A stretch of 50,939 nucleotides of DNA from Pseudacidovorax intermedius (GCF_003350475.1 NZ_QQAV01000019.1:1-50939); one strand, 5' to 3'; positions 10,440-19,117 are shown, numbered from the stretch's first letter. Notes: generated from the letters alone by a model not told the origin. A program made the numbers and translations.

Positions 10440-11724
10440 GCCGCGTCAGCCGGGCCAGTACGAAGGTCAGCACCAGCGCTGGCAGGGCCGAGCCCCACTG
10501 CGGCGCCCAGGTCGCGCAGCCGTGGTAGACGGCGATGCCGGCGATCCACAGTGCGGCGGCGCTCAGGTCCACCTTGCGGCCGACCGGCAAAGGCACGCCG
10601 CCGCCGCCGAGCCGACCCAGGATCACGCCGTACAACGGCACGAACACCGAGCTGAGCATGAGCAGGAAGGGCTCCAGCGCATGCATGGGCAGCACCAGGG
10701 CCAGGGCCACGCAGACCAGCGCGATCAGCAGGCCCCAGCGGCGCACGCTCCAGCGCGGACGCAGGCTGTGCATGGAGACCGAGCCCGAATAGACGTCGCC
10801 GTAGGCGTTGTCCAGCTCGTCGATGAGGATCAGACCCAGTGCCACCAGGCCGCCCTGGGCCAGCAGCAGCGCCATCACCAGGGTGGTGTCAGGCGCCGCC
10901 GTGCTGGCCACCATCACGCCCAGGGCGTAGCACCAGAGATTGGCCACGGCGTAGCCGATCCAGGTGCCGGTGAAGGCGCCGCCCGGCTTGCCCGGCTGGG
11001 CGCGCAGGCCATGGCGCGCATAGTCGGCCACCAGGGGAAGCCAGGAGACGGGCATGGCGATCACCAGGTCCATGGCGCTGAACAGGCCCATGCTGCCGTC
11101 GCCCTGGCGCTGCCAGAAGGTGTCGAAGCCCTGCGCCTGCAGCTTGCCGGCGAACTGCCAGGTCAGCCAGATCAGCGACAGCACCACCAGCGGCAGGCCG
11201 AAGCGGCTGACGAAGCGCCGCACCAGCGACACCATCGAGCCCGACAGCAGCGCCAGCAGCACGGCGCCCCACAGCAGCGTCGCCGCCAGCGCACCGCCCA
11301 CGGAATCGAGCGACAGGCCGAAGGCCTGCTTCGCGATGGCCTGGGTGCCCTCGCGCATGATGACCAGCTCGAAGGTGGTCCAGCCGACCAGCTGGACGAT
11401 GTTGAGCACCACCGGCAGCCGCGCGAACACGCTCCCATAGGCCGAGTGCATCAGGCCCGCGCTGGCCAAGCCCGTCTGGCAGCCCAGGCGGGCCGTCCAG
11501 GCCAGCAGGCCGGCGCCGATCAGCGAGCCGACGACGATGGCCACGACCGCGTCGCGCGTGCCCACCGCCGGCACCAGGAAGGCGCCCACCTGCATCACCA
11601 GCAGGCCGACGCCCAGGCTGAACCACAGCGACAGGTGGTCGTGCCAGCGGAAGGCGCGACGGGCGTCGGGCAGCGGGGTCAGCGCCTCATTGGCGGGCGG
11701 GGTGGATGCGTCGTTCAAGGCCAT
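10393..11724 (-). CDS. cytX: Hydroxymethylpyrimidine permease CytX (NCS1 family)
   Basis: The product has 443 residues and about 12 hydrophobic segments; it is an inner-membrane symporter of the nucleobase:cation NCS1 family. The start (FRWHDHLSLWFSLGVGLLVMQVGAFLVPA) and LVADYARHG match CytX, the branch linked to thiamine loci and thought to import HMP. A TPP riboswitch immediately upstream (11815-11970) strongly supports a thiamine-precursor substrate over cytosine. The start at 11724 has a GGAG site. The gene converges on and overlaps thiD. Confidence 0.88.
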   Translation of the reverse strand: MALNDASTPPANEALTPLPDARRAFRWHDHLSLWFSLGVGLLVMQVGAFLVPAVGTRDAVVAIVVGSLIGAGLLAWTARLGCQTGLASAGLMHSAYGSVFARLPVVLNIVQLVGWTTFELVIMREGTQAIAKQAFGLSLDSVGGALAATLLWGAVLLALLSGSMVSLVRRFVSRFGLPLVVLSLIWLTWQFAGKLQAQGFDTFWQRQGDGSMGLFSAMDLVIAMPVSWLPLVADYARHGLRAQPGKPGGAFTGTWIGYAVANLWCYALGVMVASTAAPDTTLVMALLLAQGGLVALGLILIDELDNAYGDVYSGSVSMHSLRPRWSVRRWGLLIALVCVALALVLPMHALEPFLLMLSSVFVPLYGVILGRLGGGGVPLPVGRKVDLSAAALWIAGIAVYHGCATWAPQWGSALPALVLTFVLARLTRPTAAGAPSPAVRSHG

Positions 11725-11769
11725 GCGTCGTTGCTCCAGAGCGGTCGGTCACAGGAAGCACCGCCGACT

Positions 11770-11794
11770 GCGCCGGCCCGTTTCGGCCCGGCGC
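11770..11794 (-). promoter_or_regulatory. Hairpin between TPP aptamer and cytX start (possible expression platform)
   Basis: On the minus strand GCGCCGG and CCGGCGC flank a short internal stem with a GAAAC loop. It lies between the aptamer and the cytX ribosome-binding site and has no U-tract, so control of translation initiation is more likely than termination. The role is inferred. Confidence 0.4.
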
Positions 11795-11814
11795 GAGGCC
11801 ATGCAGGCCACCGG

Positions 11815-11970
11815 AGCTGCTTCCCTGCGCGAGGATTACCTCAGGCCTGAAGCGCCTGTGGCGCTTCGCGGCTCCGGCTGGCCTTCGCACCTTGGACGAT
11901 GCGTCGGGCCGGCCGAACAGGTTCAAAGGGTGTCTTCTCAGCCTGGCTTCCAGCGAAGCCCGGCACCCCT
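11815..11970 (-). ncRNA. TPP (THI-box) riboswitch
   Basis: On the minus strand the conserved THI-box blocks appear in order: GGGGTGCC (from 11969), GGCTGAGA, ACCCTTTGAACCTG (11931-11918), GGTAATCC (11840-11833) and GCGCAGGGAAGC (11830-11819). These form the pyrimidine- and pyrophosphate-sensing arms that bind thiamine pyrophosphate and repress the gene downstream. About 77 bases lie between ACCTG and GGTAATCC where roughly ten are usual, so the P3 arm is greatly extended. It precedes cytX. Confidence 0.93.
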
Positions 11971-12019
11971 AGCGAGTCGCGGATTGTAAGAGTGGGAGGG
12001 CGGCCCGGCTTGCAGCCCG

Positions 12020-13069
12020 TCAAAGCTGCGGCGCCGCACCCAGCAGCTCGCGCAGGCGGGTGCTGGTGGTCGTGTATTGCAGCGGCGGCACCTTGCCGTC
12101 GAACACCCGCTCGGCCACCGCCCAGGCGGCCAGGGTGGCCTCGTGGAAGGCGCTCACGATCAGCTTGCGCTTGCCCGGGTAGGTGTTGATGTCGCCAACG
12201 GCGTACAGGCCCGCTTCGCGCGTCTGGAAGCGCTGCGTGTCGACGGGGATCTGCTTGCGCTCCAGTTCCAGGCCCCAGTCGGCGATGGGGCCGAGGCGGG
12301 GCGAGATGCCCTGGCAGACGACCAGCGCATCGAGCGGCAATGCGCGCGTTTCGCCATCGGGCGTGTCGATGGTGAGCGAGCGGCCGTCGAAGGCGCTGGG
12401 CTGGCCGACCGCGATGTGGATGTCGCCCGCATCGATGCGCTGGCGCAGGGCGGCGAGCAGCATGTCGTCGGCGCGGAAGACGTCGCGGCGGTGCAGCAGC
12501 GTCACTTCGCGCGCCATGCCGACCAGGCCCAGCGCGGCTTCCACGGCCGCGTCCTCGCCGCCATGGACGACCACGGACTGGCCCGCAAAGCGCGAAAGAT
12601 CCGACGGGTGATAGAAGAGGCTGCGGCCCTCGCGGGCCTCGGCGCCCTCGACGCTCAGCCGCTTGGGCACGAAGGCCCCCACGCCAGCGGCAATGACGAC
12701 GGCCTTCGCACGGAAGCGGGTACCGGCCGAGGTCGTCGCCAGCCAATAGGAATCGGCTTCGCCCGGCTGCTCACGCTGGAGCGTCGCCACCTGTTCGCCC
12801 AGGTGCATCGGCACCTGGAACGGCGCGATCTGCGCCAGCAGCGACTCGGCAAGCCCGGCCCCCGTGGTGACGGGCGTGCCGGGAATGTCATAGATGGGTT
12901 TGTGGCCGTACAGCTCGACACACTGGCCGCCCGCATGGGGCAGGGCATCGACGATGCGGCAGGGGATTTCGAGAAGGCCCAGCTGGAAGGCCTGGAACAG
13001 GCCGGCCGGGCCGGCGCCGATGATGAGGGCGCCGGTGTCCAGGTGCGAAGGCGGGGCCTGGCCGGTCAC
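12020..13069 (-). CDS. Ferredoxin--NADP+ reductase (thioredoxin-reductase-like type)
   Basis: The product has 349 residues. The FAD motif ALIIGAGPAGLFQAFQLG, HAGGQCVELYGHKPIYDIPG and the C-terminal LYAVGDINTYPGKRKLIVSAFHEA fit the TrxR-like FNR family (YumC-type). The second dinucleotide fold (VVVHGGEDAAVEAALGL) lacks the redox CxxC of thioredoxin reductases, which separates FNR from TrxR. It starts 18 bases after the ferredoxin gene fdxA on the same strand, so the pair probably moves electrons between NADPH and ferredoxin in the cytosol. No CysJ-type flavoprotein gene is in the window, so this pair could feed the sulfite reductase CysI. Confidence 0.88.
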   Translation of the reverse strand: MTGQAPPSHLDTGALIIGAGPAGLFQAFQLGLLEIPCRIVDALPHAGGQCVELYGHKPIYDIPGTPVTTGAGLAESLLAQIAPFQVPMHLGEQVATLQREQPGEADSYWLATTSAGTRFRAKAVVIAAGVGAFVPKRLSVEGAEAREGRSLFYHPSDLSRFAGQSVVVHGGEDAAVEAALGLVGMAREVTLLHRRDVFRADDMLLAALRQRIDAGDIHIAVGQPSAFDGRSLTIDTPDGETRALPLDALVVCQGISPRLGPIADWGLELERKQIPVDTQRFQTREAGLYAVGDINTYPGKRKLIVSAFHEATLAAWAVAERVFDGKVPPLQYTTTSTRLRELLGAAPQL

Positions 13070-13087
13070 GCGCTCAATCGGCCGAAC

Positions 13088-13417
13088 TTACTTGACCAGT
13101 TCGGCCAGCTTGTTGGGCTTGTCTTTCCACTCGTCGGCATCGGGCAGCGCGGCCTTGCGCTTGGTGATGCTCTTCCAGCCGTCGGCTCGGGCCAGCTCGG
13201 CATTGAGCTTGATGAAGGCGAGCTGGTCGGCCGGCAGGTCTTCCTCGGCATAGATCGCGTTGGCCGGGCACTCGGGAATGCACACGGCGCAGTCGATGCA
13301 CTCGTCGGGGTCGATCACCAGCATGTTCGGCCCTTCGCGGAAGCAGTCCACGGGACACACGTCGACGCAATCGGTGTACTTACAGCGGATGCAGTTCTCG
13401 GAAACGACGTGGGTCAT
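13088..13417 (-). CDS. fdxA: 7Fe ferredoxin FdxA
   Basis: The product has 109 residues, the usual FdxA length. The N-terminal [18 protein letters not shown] and the central [17 protein letters not shown] supply ligands for one [3Fe-4S] and one [4Fe-4S] cluster. A charged helical tail follows ([20 protein letters not shown]). It is a small soluble electron carrier in a two-gene unit with the reductase downstream. A TACAAT -10-like hexamer lies on the minus strand at 13456-13461; no good -35 was seen. Confidence 0.95.
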   Translation of the reverse strand: MTHVVSENCIRCKYTDCVDVCPVDCFREGPNMLVIDPDECIDCAVCIPECPANAIYAEEDLPADQLAFIKLNAELARADGWKSITKRKAALPDADEWKDKPNKLAELVK

Positions 13418-13536
13418 GGCTGGATGGCTGGTGAAGGAGTCGGGAAAAACCCGAGATTGTAAAGGGCGGCCCATGCCTCGGCGGGCACAGGCAACACTGG
13501 CAACGGCGCCAGAAAGGATTTGAAGGTGGTCGGCGC

Positions 13537-13556
13537 GCCCGGCACGACGGCCGGGC
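13537..13556 (-). terminator. Terminator-like hairpin after cysN
   Basis: Seven-base perfect stem GCCCGGC / GCCGGGC with a 6-base loop, just after the cysN stop on the minus strand. No U-tract follows, so termination is uncertain. Confidence 0.35.
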
Positions 13557-13574
13557 GTGGCCGTTCGCACCTTC

Positions 13575-14894
13575 TCAGCGCACCAGGACGGCGGCGCAGG
13601 TGCGGTGCGAGGCCGTGTCGACCAGCACCAGCGAGCCCAGCGTGCGCGAGGCGGTGAAGGGCTGCACGGCCAGCGGTTGCTGCAGGGCCAGCACGACCTG
13701 GCCGATCGCATTGGCGTCGAGTTGGGTGGCGGCCTCGGCATCCAGCGTGGCGATGTTGAGCCGGTCCACGATGCGCTGCACCTTGGTCTTGACCCAGCGG
13801 TGGCCCTGCAGCGCCCAGTAGACGCGGCCGGGCACCAGCGGCTCGTCGTCCAGCCAGGCGACGGTGGCGGTGATCTCGCGCGTCGGCTCGAAGGCGCCGG
13901 GTTCCAGCAGCCAGTCGCCACGGGAGACGTCGACCTCGCGGTCCAGCACGATGCCCGCACTGTGGCCGGCGGCCACGCCGTGCTCGCGGCGTACGTGGTC
14001 GAGCACGCGGGCCACGGTGGCGGTCTGGCCGCTGGGCAACACGGTCACGCGCTGGCCGGGCACCACCTGGCCGCCGCCGACGCGGCCCCAGAAGATGCGA
14101 CGGCCCTGGCTGGTGTCGGCCGAGGACGAGAACTTCTCCACCCACTGCACCGGGAAGGTGAAGGGCTGCTGCGTCTCGGCAGCCGTCACGGGCAGCGCCT
14201 CCAGCAGTTCGAGCAGGCTCGGGCCTTCGTAGCCGGCCCAGCCGGCGGCGCTTTCGCGGTGCGGCTCGGTCACGTTCCAGCCTTTGAGGGCGGAGATCGG
14301 CACGATGGCTTCCACGCGCACGCCAGCGGCGGCCGCGAAGTCGTTCAGCGCGCCCGAGATGCGCTTGAAGGCGAGCGCCGCATCGTCGATGGCGTCCAGC
14401 TTGTTGATGGCGACGACGATGGATTGCACGCGCAGCAGGTGGGCCAGCAGCATGTGGCGGCGGGTCTGCGGCAGGAGCTCGCGCACCACCACCTCGCCGT
14501 CGCCCACCTCGGCCGCCCAGGGCAGCTTGGTGGCGTCGACCAGCACGACAGCCGCATCGGCGCTGGAGGCCGCCGTCACCATGTTGCGGGTGTACTGCTC
14601 ATGGCCGGGTGCGTCGCCGATGATGAACTTGCGCTTGGCGGTCGAGAAATAGCGGTAGGCGACGTCGATGGTGATGCCCTGCTCGCGCTCGGCAGACAGG
14701 CCGTCGGTCAGCAGCGCCAGGTCGGTCTCGCCGCCGCGCTGCACGCCGGCCAGCTGGTCGGCCAGCACGGCCCGGCTGTCCACCAGCAGCCGGCCGATGA
14801 GGGTGCTCTTGCCGTCGTCCACCGAGCCACAGGTGATGAAGCGCAGGGCGGTGCCGGTGTCGGCGGAAGCGGAGATGTCGGTCGTGGTCGTCAT
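13575..14894 (-). CDS. cysN: Sulfate adenylyltransferase large (GTPase) subunit CysN
   Basis: With CysD it forms ATP sulfurylase, which makes APS from sulfate and ATP and couples this to GTP hydrolysis. The product has 439 residues and an EF-Tu-like GTPase: P-loop [14 protein letters not shown] at about 22-35, [29 protein letters not shown] and INKLD. Two beta-barrel domains follow. It ends after the barrels, so there is no fused APS kinase (CysC) as in NodQ-type proteins. It follows cysD by 37 bases. Confidence 0.95.
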   Translation of the reverse strand: MTTTTDISASADTGTALRFITCGSVDDGKSTLIGRLLVDSRAVLADQLAGVQRGGETDLALLTDGLSAEREQGITIDVAYRYFSTAKRKFIIGDAPGHEQYTRNMVTAASSADAAVVLVDATKLPWAAEVGDGEVVVRELLPQTRRHMLLAHLLRVQSIVVAINKLDAIDDAALAFKRISGALNDFAAAAGVRVEAIVPISALKGWNVTEPHRESAAGWAGYEGPSLLELLEALPVTAAETQQPFTFPVQWVEKFSSSADTSQGRRIFWGRVGGGQVVPGQRVTVLPSGQTATVARVLDHVRREHGVAAGHSAGIVLDREVDVSRGDWLLEPGAFEPTREITATVAWLDDEPLVPGRVYWALQGHRWVKTKVQRIVDRLNIATLDAEAATQLDANAIGQVVLALQQPLAVQPFTASRTLGSLVLVDTASHRTCAAVLVR

Positions 14895-14931
14895 GGCTGT
14901 CGAATCCTTGGTCGTTCCGGGTGGGCGCGGC

Positions 14932-15894
14932 TCAGAAATACCCGTCTTTTTTGCGCTTCTCCATGGAAGCGTCGGAGGTCTTGTCGTCCATGCGGGTGGC
15001 GCCGCGCTCGCTGACCTCGGCCGACAGCGTCTCGATCACCACGTCGGCCGGGCCGGCGGCCAGGCTGGCCACGGGGCAGGTGCAGGTGATGTCGCCCACG
15101 GTGCGAAAACGCACGTCGCGCAGCTCGACCGTCTCGCCGTCGCGGGCCGGCGTCAGTTCGGTCACGGGCACCAGCAGGCCACGGCGCTCGACGATCTCGC
15201 GCTTGTGGGTGTAGTAGAGCGAGGGCAGCTCGATGTTCTCGCGCTCGATGTACTGCCACACGTCCAGCTCGGTCCAGTTGCTGATCGGGAAGACGCGGAA
15301 GTGCTCGCCCGGGGCGATGCGGGTGTTGAACAGCGTCCACAGCTCGGGGCGCTGGTCCTTGGGCTGCCACTGGCCGAAGGCGTCGCGGTGCGAAAAGATG
15401 CGCTCCTTGGCGCGGGCCTTCTCTTCGTCGCGGCGGGCGCCACCGATCAGCGCGTCGAAGCGGAACTCCTCGATGGCCTCCAGCAACGTGACCGACTGGT
15501 GCACGTTGCGCGACTCGCCGGGATGGGCCAGGCGCACGGTGCCGCGGGCCATCGAATCCTCGACGCTGCGCACGATCAGCTCGGCGCCCAGTTCCTTCGC
15601 ACGCTTGTCGCGGAAGTCGGTCACCTCGGGAAAGTTGTGCCCTGTGTCGATCATCAGCAGCGGATAGGGCAGGTGGCCGGCACCAAAGGCCTTCTCGGCG
15701 CACTTGAGCAGCACCAGCGAATCCTTGCCGCCGGAGAACAGCAGCGCCGGCCGCTCGAAGGCCGCAGCCACTTCGCGCAGGATGAAGATGGCTTCTTCCT
15801 CCAGGGCGTCGAGGTGGGCGTTGGACAGGCGCGCGGTGGCGGAGGCAGCCAGGGCGTCGGGCAGCAGCAGGTCGGCGTCGGTGCGGGCGTTCAT
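14932..15894 (-). CDS. cysD: Sulfate adenylyltransferase small subunit CysD
   Basis: Catalytic subunit of ATP sulfurylase, 320 residues, PAPS-reductase-like fold. The PP-loop LLFSGGKDSLVLLKCAEKAF lies near 52-71, followed by MIDTGHNFPEV, GGARRDEEKARAKERIFS, FPISNWTELDVWQYI and the C-terminal ASMEKRKKDGYF. The start is set at MNARTDAD (15894); the open frame further upstream is non-conserved and overlaps cysH. It lies 43 bases after cysH in a cysH-cysD-cysN run. Confidence 0.95.
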   Translation of the reverse strand: MNARTDADLLLPDALAASATARLSNAHLDALEEEAIFILREVAAAFERPALLFSGGKDSLVLLKCAEKAFGAGHLPYPLLMIDTGHNFPEVTDFRDKRAKELGAELIVRSVEDSMARGTVRLAHPGESRNVHQSVTLLEAIEEFRFDALIGGARRDEEKARAKERIFSHRDAFGQWQPKDQRPELWTLFNTRIAPGEHFRVFPISNWTELDVWQYIERENIELPSLYYTHKREIVERRGLLVPVTELTPARDGETVELRDVRFRTVGDITCTCPVASLAAGPADVVIETLSAEVSERGATRMDDKTSDASMEKRKKDGYF

Positions 15895-15937
15895 GGGTCT
15901 GTGGGGCAAGATGGATTCGGAAGGTGGACGGGTCGGA

Positions 15938-16591
15938 TCAGTGCGCGATGTGCAGGCCGCACTCGCGGTTGTCCTCGCCCTTGGTCGGGTCCACGTAGTC
16001 GAAGTTGTTGGGCAGGCCATGGGCCTGGCAGTACTCGTGCAGGTCCTTCGAGCTCCAGTGCAGCAGCGGCGCCACCTTGATCAGGCCGTCGGGATTCACG
16101 CTGACGGGCTCCATCTGCGCGCGCACGGCGGTGTCGGTGGCGCGCAGCGCAGTGAACCAGACCTGGGGCGCCGTCTCGCGCAGGGCGCGGGTGAAGGGCT
16201 CCAGCTTGACCTCTTCGGTGAAGGCCGCATGGCGCGGGTCGTCCAGCGCCGGCGTGGGGCCTTCGACGGCCTCGCGGTGGGCGCGCGAGCGCAGCGGCAG
16301 GTAGATCTTCAGGTTCAGCTTGAGCTGGCGGGTCACCTCGTCGGCGAAACGGTAGGTGGCCTCGGTGTTGTAGCCGTTGTCCATCCACACCACCGGCACG
16401 TCGGGCTGGGCGCGCGTCACCATGTGCAGGATCACGGCCTCGAAGGGACGGAAGTTGGTGGTGACGATGGCCGGGCGGTGCAGGCCGATGGCCCAGTCCA
16501 CCAGGCCCTGTGCGTTGCGGCCCAGGCGGGCATTGACCTCGGCCAGGTCGAAGGCGGTGGAGTTCTGGACTTGGGAAGGAATGGCGTTCAT
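15938..16591 (-). CDS. cysH: Phosphoadenylyl-/adenylyl-sulfate reductase CysH
   Basis: The product has 217 residues and reduces activated sulfate to sulfite using thioredoxin or glutaredoxin. The catalytic cysteine is in the C-terminal ECGLH. The substrate-site regions are recognisable (AIVTTNFRPFEAVILHMV, WMDNGYNTEATYRFADEV). The CC...CC pairs that bind the [4Fe-4S] cluster of APS reductases are absent, and the usual RxxQS region reads LRATDTAVRA. No APS kinase gene (cysC) is in the window. Whether it uses APS or PAPS cannot be decided from the sequence. It is first in the cysH-cysD-cysN unit and has its own CysB-like promoter. Confidence 0.88.
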   Translation of the reverse strand: MNAIPSQVQNSTAFDLAEVNARLGRNAQGLVDWAIGLHRPAIVTTNFRPFEAVILHMVTRAQPDVPVVWMDNGYNTEATYRFADEVTRQLKLNLKIYLPLRSRAHREAVEGPTPALDDPRHAAFTEEVKLEPFTRALRETAPQVWFTALRATDTAVRAQMEPVSVNPDGLIKVAPLLHWSSKDLHEYCQAHGLPNNFDYVDPTKGEDNRECGLHIAH

Positions 16592-16645
16592 GGCTCGGCT
16601 CTTTCGAATGGCATGGCGACGACGACAGCAATGCCCTGGAACCGA

Positions 16646-16773
16646 ACTTTAGGGAGAGCCCTTATGAAACCAAACGATCTTTTTGTTCGCGCTTTATGCG
16701 GATAAGCATATTCACCGCTGTGGATGCGGGTTCTCGCGCAATGGGCGGCGAGACCTGGATAAGGCGCCTTCGG
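16646..16773 (-). promoter_or_regulatory. cysH promoter with CysB-like upstream sites
   Basis: On the minus strand the -10 TAAAGT (16646-16651) and the -35 TTGGTT (16668-16673) are 16 bases apart. Upstream lie an A/T tract, a TTATGCGGATAAG dyad (16694-16706) and a second ATAAGG site 57 bases further up (from 16759). The cysI upstream region has the same elements at the same spacing: 47 of 55 bases match without gaps around the core. The layout fits activation by a LysR-type regulator such as CysB; the regulator's name is inference. Confidence 0.65.
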
Positions 16774-16806
16774 GTCGTTGGACGCCTGCATCGGCCGAGG
16801 TAGCCA

Positions 16807-16844
16807 AGAAAAAGCCGACCAGCACCCGCAGGCGGTGGTCGGCT
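16807..16844 (-). terminator. Rho-independent terminator after the cysI-DUF934 pair
   Basis: On the minus strand AGCCGACCA ... TGGTCGGCT form a 9-bp stem followed by TTTTTCTT. It separates the cysI-DUF934 unit from the cysH-cysD-cysN unit. Confidence 0.8.
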
Positions 16845-16869
16845 GTCGAGCGCGCAGCAGCTCGGAGGA

Positions 16870-17265
16870 TCAGGCCTCGGCGCGCACGAAATGCGGCGCG
16901 GGCTGTACCGCGTCGCCCTGGTAGAAGTCGGCAAAGCGCTCGAACTGGCGCTGGGCCTCGGCCACGTCCTTGCCTTCCTTGAGAACGGCGCTGGTGAAGC
17001 CGGTGCGCTGCATCTGCACCAGCTGGTCGATCAGCACGTCGCCGGTGGCGCGGATGTCACCGGTGAAACCCAGGCGGCGGCGCAGCAGGAAGGCCTGGCT
17101 GTAGGCCCGGCCGTCGGTGAACTTGGGAAAGTGCAGCTCGATGCGGGTCACACCGGTCAGATCGGCTTCCCGCGGATCGGCGTCATTGGGCAACTGCAGC
17201 ACACGGCCGGTGGCGGCGTCGGCCTCGTGCTGGCCGGCCGAGAGGATGTTCAGGGTCTTGTTCAT
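16870..17265 (-). CDS. DUF934 family protein (sulfite-reductase-associated)
   Basis: The product has 131 residues. The core VTRIELHFPKFTDGRAYSQAFLLRRRLGFTGDIRATGDVLIDQ is the DUF934 signature. The family is almost always found directly after cysI and is thought to help sulfite reduction, but no biochemical role is established. It starts 20 bases after cysI on the same strand. No signal peptide or membrane segment is seen. Confidence 0.88.
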   Translation of the reverse strand: MNKTLNILSAGQHEADAATGRVLQLPNDADPREADLTGVTRIELHFPKFTDGRAYSQAFLLRRRLGFTGDIRATGDVLIDQLVQMQRTGFTSAVLKEGKDVAEAQRQFERFADFYQGDAVQPAPHFVRAEA

Positions 17266-17285
17266 GCGTCTGTTCTCCCTCGGAC

Positions 17286-19064
17286 TCAGGCGACTTCCTC
17301 GACCTTGAAGCGGGCGCCATTGGCCGCCGCCTTGAATGGCTCGTGGCCGACGCGGCGCAGCGTGTCGATGAAGGTCTCGCCGGCGTTTCGGGTGTCGCGG
17401 TAGGTGCCGAGCACGGCCTCGATCACGCCCGGCACTTCGGCCGCCGAGAAGGAGGGGCCGACCACCTTGCCGGCCTGGGCCGGGCCGCTGAGGTCGGAGC
17501 CGTCCGAGCCGGCCAGCGTCACCTGGTACCACTCCTTGCCGTCCTTGTCGACGCCGAGGATGCCGATGTGGCCGCTGTGGTGGTGGCCGCAGCTGTTGAT
17601 GCAGCCGCTGATGTGCAGGTCGATCTCGCCCAGGTCGTCCAGCTCGTCCAGGTCCTGGTAGCGCTCGGTGATGGCCTCGGCGATGGGGATGGAGCGCGCA
17701 TTGGCCAGGGCGCAGAAGTCGCCGCCGGGGCAGGCGATCATGTCGGTCAGCAGGTGCACGTTGGCGCTGGCGAAGCCGGCGGCGCGGGCGGCCTGCCACA
17801 GCTCGAACAGGTCCTCGGCATGCACCCAGGGCAGCAGCACGTTCTGGTCGTGGGTGACGCGCAGTTCGCCGGCGGAGAAGCGGTCGGCCAGTTCGGCCAC
17901 GGTGTCGAGCTGGTCGGCCGAGGCATCGCCCGGCGCCTGCCCGCGGCGCTTGAAGGAGAGGGTGACGGCGCGCAGCTGCGGGTTCTGGTGCGCGGCCACG
18001 TTGCGCTGCAGCCAGCGGGCGAACATCGGCTCGCGGTCGGCAGCCTGGCGCAGGGCGGCGTCGGCCTGCTCGGCCGGCACACCGGCGCGGGCGGCCAGTG
18101 CCGGCGGCACGAAGGAGGCGGCCACCCGGTCGAACTCGGCCTGGCTGATGGTGTGCGGGGCGCCATCGCGCTCGATCACGTCGCGGTACTCGGCCTCGAC
18201 GTCGTCGATGTAGGCCTGGCCCTCGGACTTGACCAGGATCTTGATGCGCGCCTTGTACAGGTTGTCGCGACGACCGTAGCGGTTGTAGACCCGGATCACC
18301 GCTTCGAGGTAATTCATGATCTGATTCCAGGGCAGGAACTCGCGCAGCACCGTGCCCACGATGGGCGTGCGGCCCATGCCGCCGCCCACGCGCACCTGGA
18401 AGCCGATTTCGCCGGCCTCGTTCTTCACCAGCTTGAGGCCCACGTCGTGCCAGCCGGTGGCGGCGCGGTCCTCGGTGGCGCCGGTGATGGCGATCTTGAA
18501 CTTGCGCGGCAGGAAGGCGAACTCGGGGTGCAGCGTGCTCCACTGCCGCATGATCTCGGCGTAGGGGCGGGGGTCGGCCACCTCGTCCACGGCCACGCCG
18601 GCGCGCTCGTCGGTCGTGATGTTGCGGATGCAGTTGCCGCTGGTCTGGATGCCGTGCATGTCCACGGTGGCCAGCAACTCCATCACCTCGGCGCTCTTGG
18701 CAAGCGGGATCCAGTTGTACTGGACGTTCTGGCGCGTGGTGAAGTGGGCGTAGTGCGTGGGCAGCGACGTGGTGCCCAGGGCGCCCTGGGTTTCGAGGGC
18801 TTGGCGATAGACCTCGGCCTCGGGCTCGTCGTATTCGCGGGCGATGCGGGCCAGCACGCGCACCTGGCGGCTGGAGAGTTCGCCATAGGGCACGGCGACG
18901 CGCAGCATCGGCGCATAGCGCTGCACGTACCAGCCGTTCTGCAGGCGCAGCGGACGGAACTCTTCCTCGCTGAGGCTGCCCGCCTGCCAGCGCTCGAGCT
19001 GGTCGCGGTACTGTGCGGCGCGCTGGCGCACGAACTGGCGGTCGAAGTCTGTGTATTGGTACAT
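17286..19064 (-). CDS. cysI: Sulfite reductase hemoprotein subunit CysI (nitrite/sulfite reductase family)
   Basis: CysI reduces sulfite to sulfide with six electrons through siroheme and a [4Fe-4S] cluster. The product has 592 residues and two ferredoxin-like repeats. The siroheme region shows TTRQNVQYNWI and GNCIRNITTDERAGV; the cluster cysteines are in CPGGDFC and CINSCGHH. An in-frame GTG 24 bases upstream is an alternative start; the ATG (MYQYTDFD) is preferred. No CysJ flavoprotein is encoded nearby, so electrons may come from ferredoxin; fdxA and an FNR lie 4-6 kb downstream. It is annotated as sulfite rather than nitrite reductase because of the cys context. Confidence 0.93.
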   Translation of the reverse strand: MYQYTDFDRQFVRQRAAQYRDQLERWQAGSLSEEEFRPLRLQNGWYVQRYAPMLRVAVPYGELSSRQVRVLARIAREYDEPEAEVYRQALETQGALGTTSLPTHYAHFTTRQNVQYNWIPLAKSAEVMELLATVDMHGIQTSGNCIRNITTDERAGVAVDEVADPRPYAEIMRQWSTLHPEFAFLPRKFKIAITGATEDRAATGWHDVGLKLVKNEAGEIGFQVRVGGGMGRTPIVGTVLREFLPWNQIMNYLEAVIRVYNRYGRRDNLYKARIKILVKSEGQAYIDDVEAEYRDVIERDGAPHTISQAEFDRVAASFVPPALAARAGVPAEQADAALRQAADREPMFARWLQRNVAAHQNPQLRAVTLSFKRRGQAPGDASADQLDTVAELADRFSAGELRVTHDQNVLLPWVHAEDLFELWQAARAAGFASANVHLLTDMIACPGGDFCALANARSIPIAEAITERYQDLDELDDLGEIDLHISGCINSCGHHHSGHIGILGVDKDGKEWYQVTLAGSDGSDLSGPAQAGKVVGPSFSAAEVPGVIEAVLGTYRDTRNAGETFIDTLRRVGHEPFKAAANGARFKVEEVA

Positions 19065-19117
19065 CGTGTGTGGGAAGCAGTCGGCCACGCGGCACGGACA
19101 CCGCGCGCGAAGGCGGC

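Noticed and set aside
10399..11850. 483-codon plus-strand frame opposite cytX
   Set aside because: Gln/His/Arg-rich mirror of a membrane-protein gene; cytX has conserved NCS1 motifs and a riboswitch.
17286..19064. Assimilatory nitrite reductase as the identity of cysI
   Set aside because: The fold is shared, but neighbouring DUF934, cysH, cysD and cysN and the shared CysB-like promoter favour sulfite reductase.
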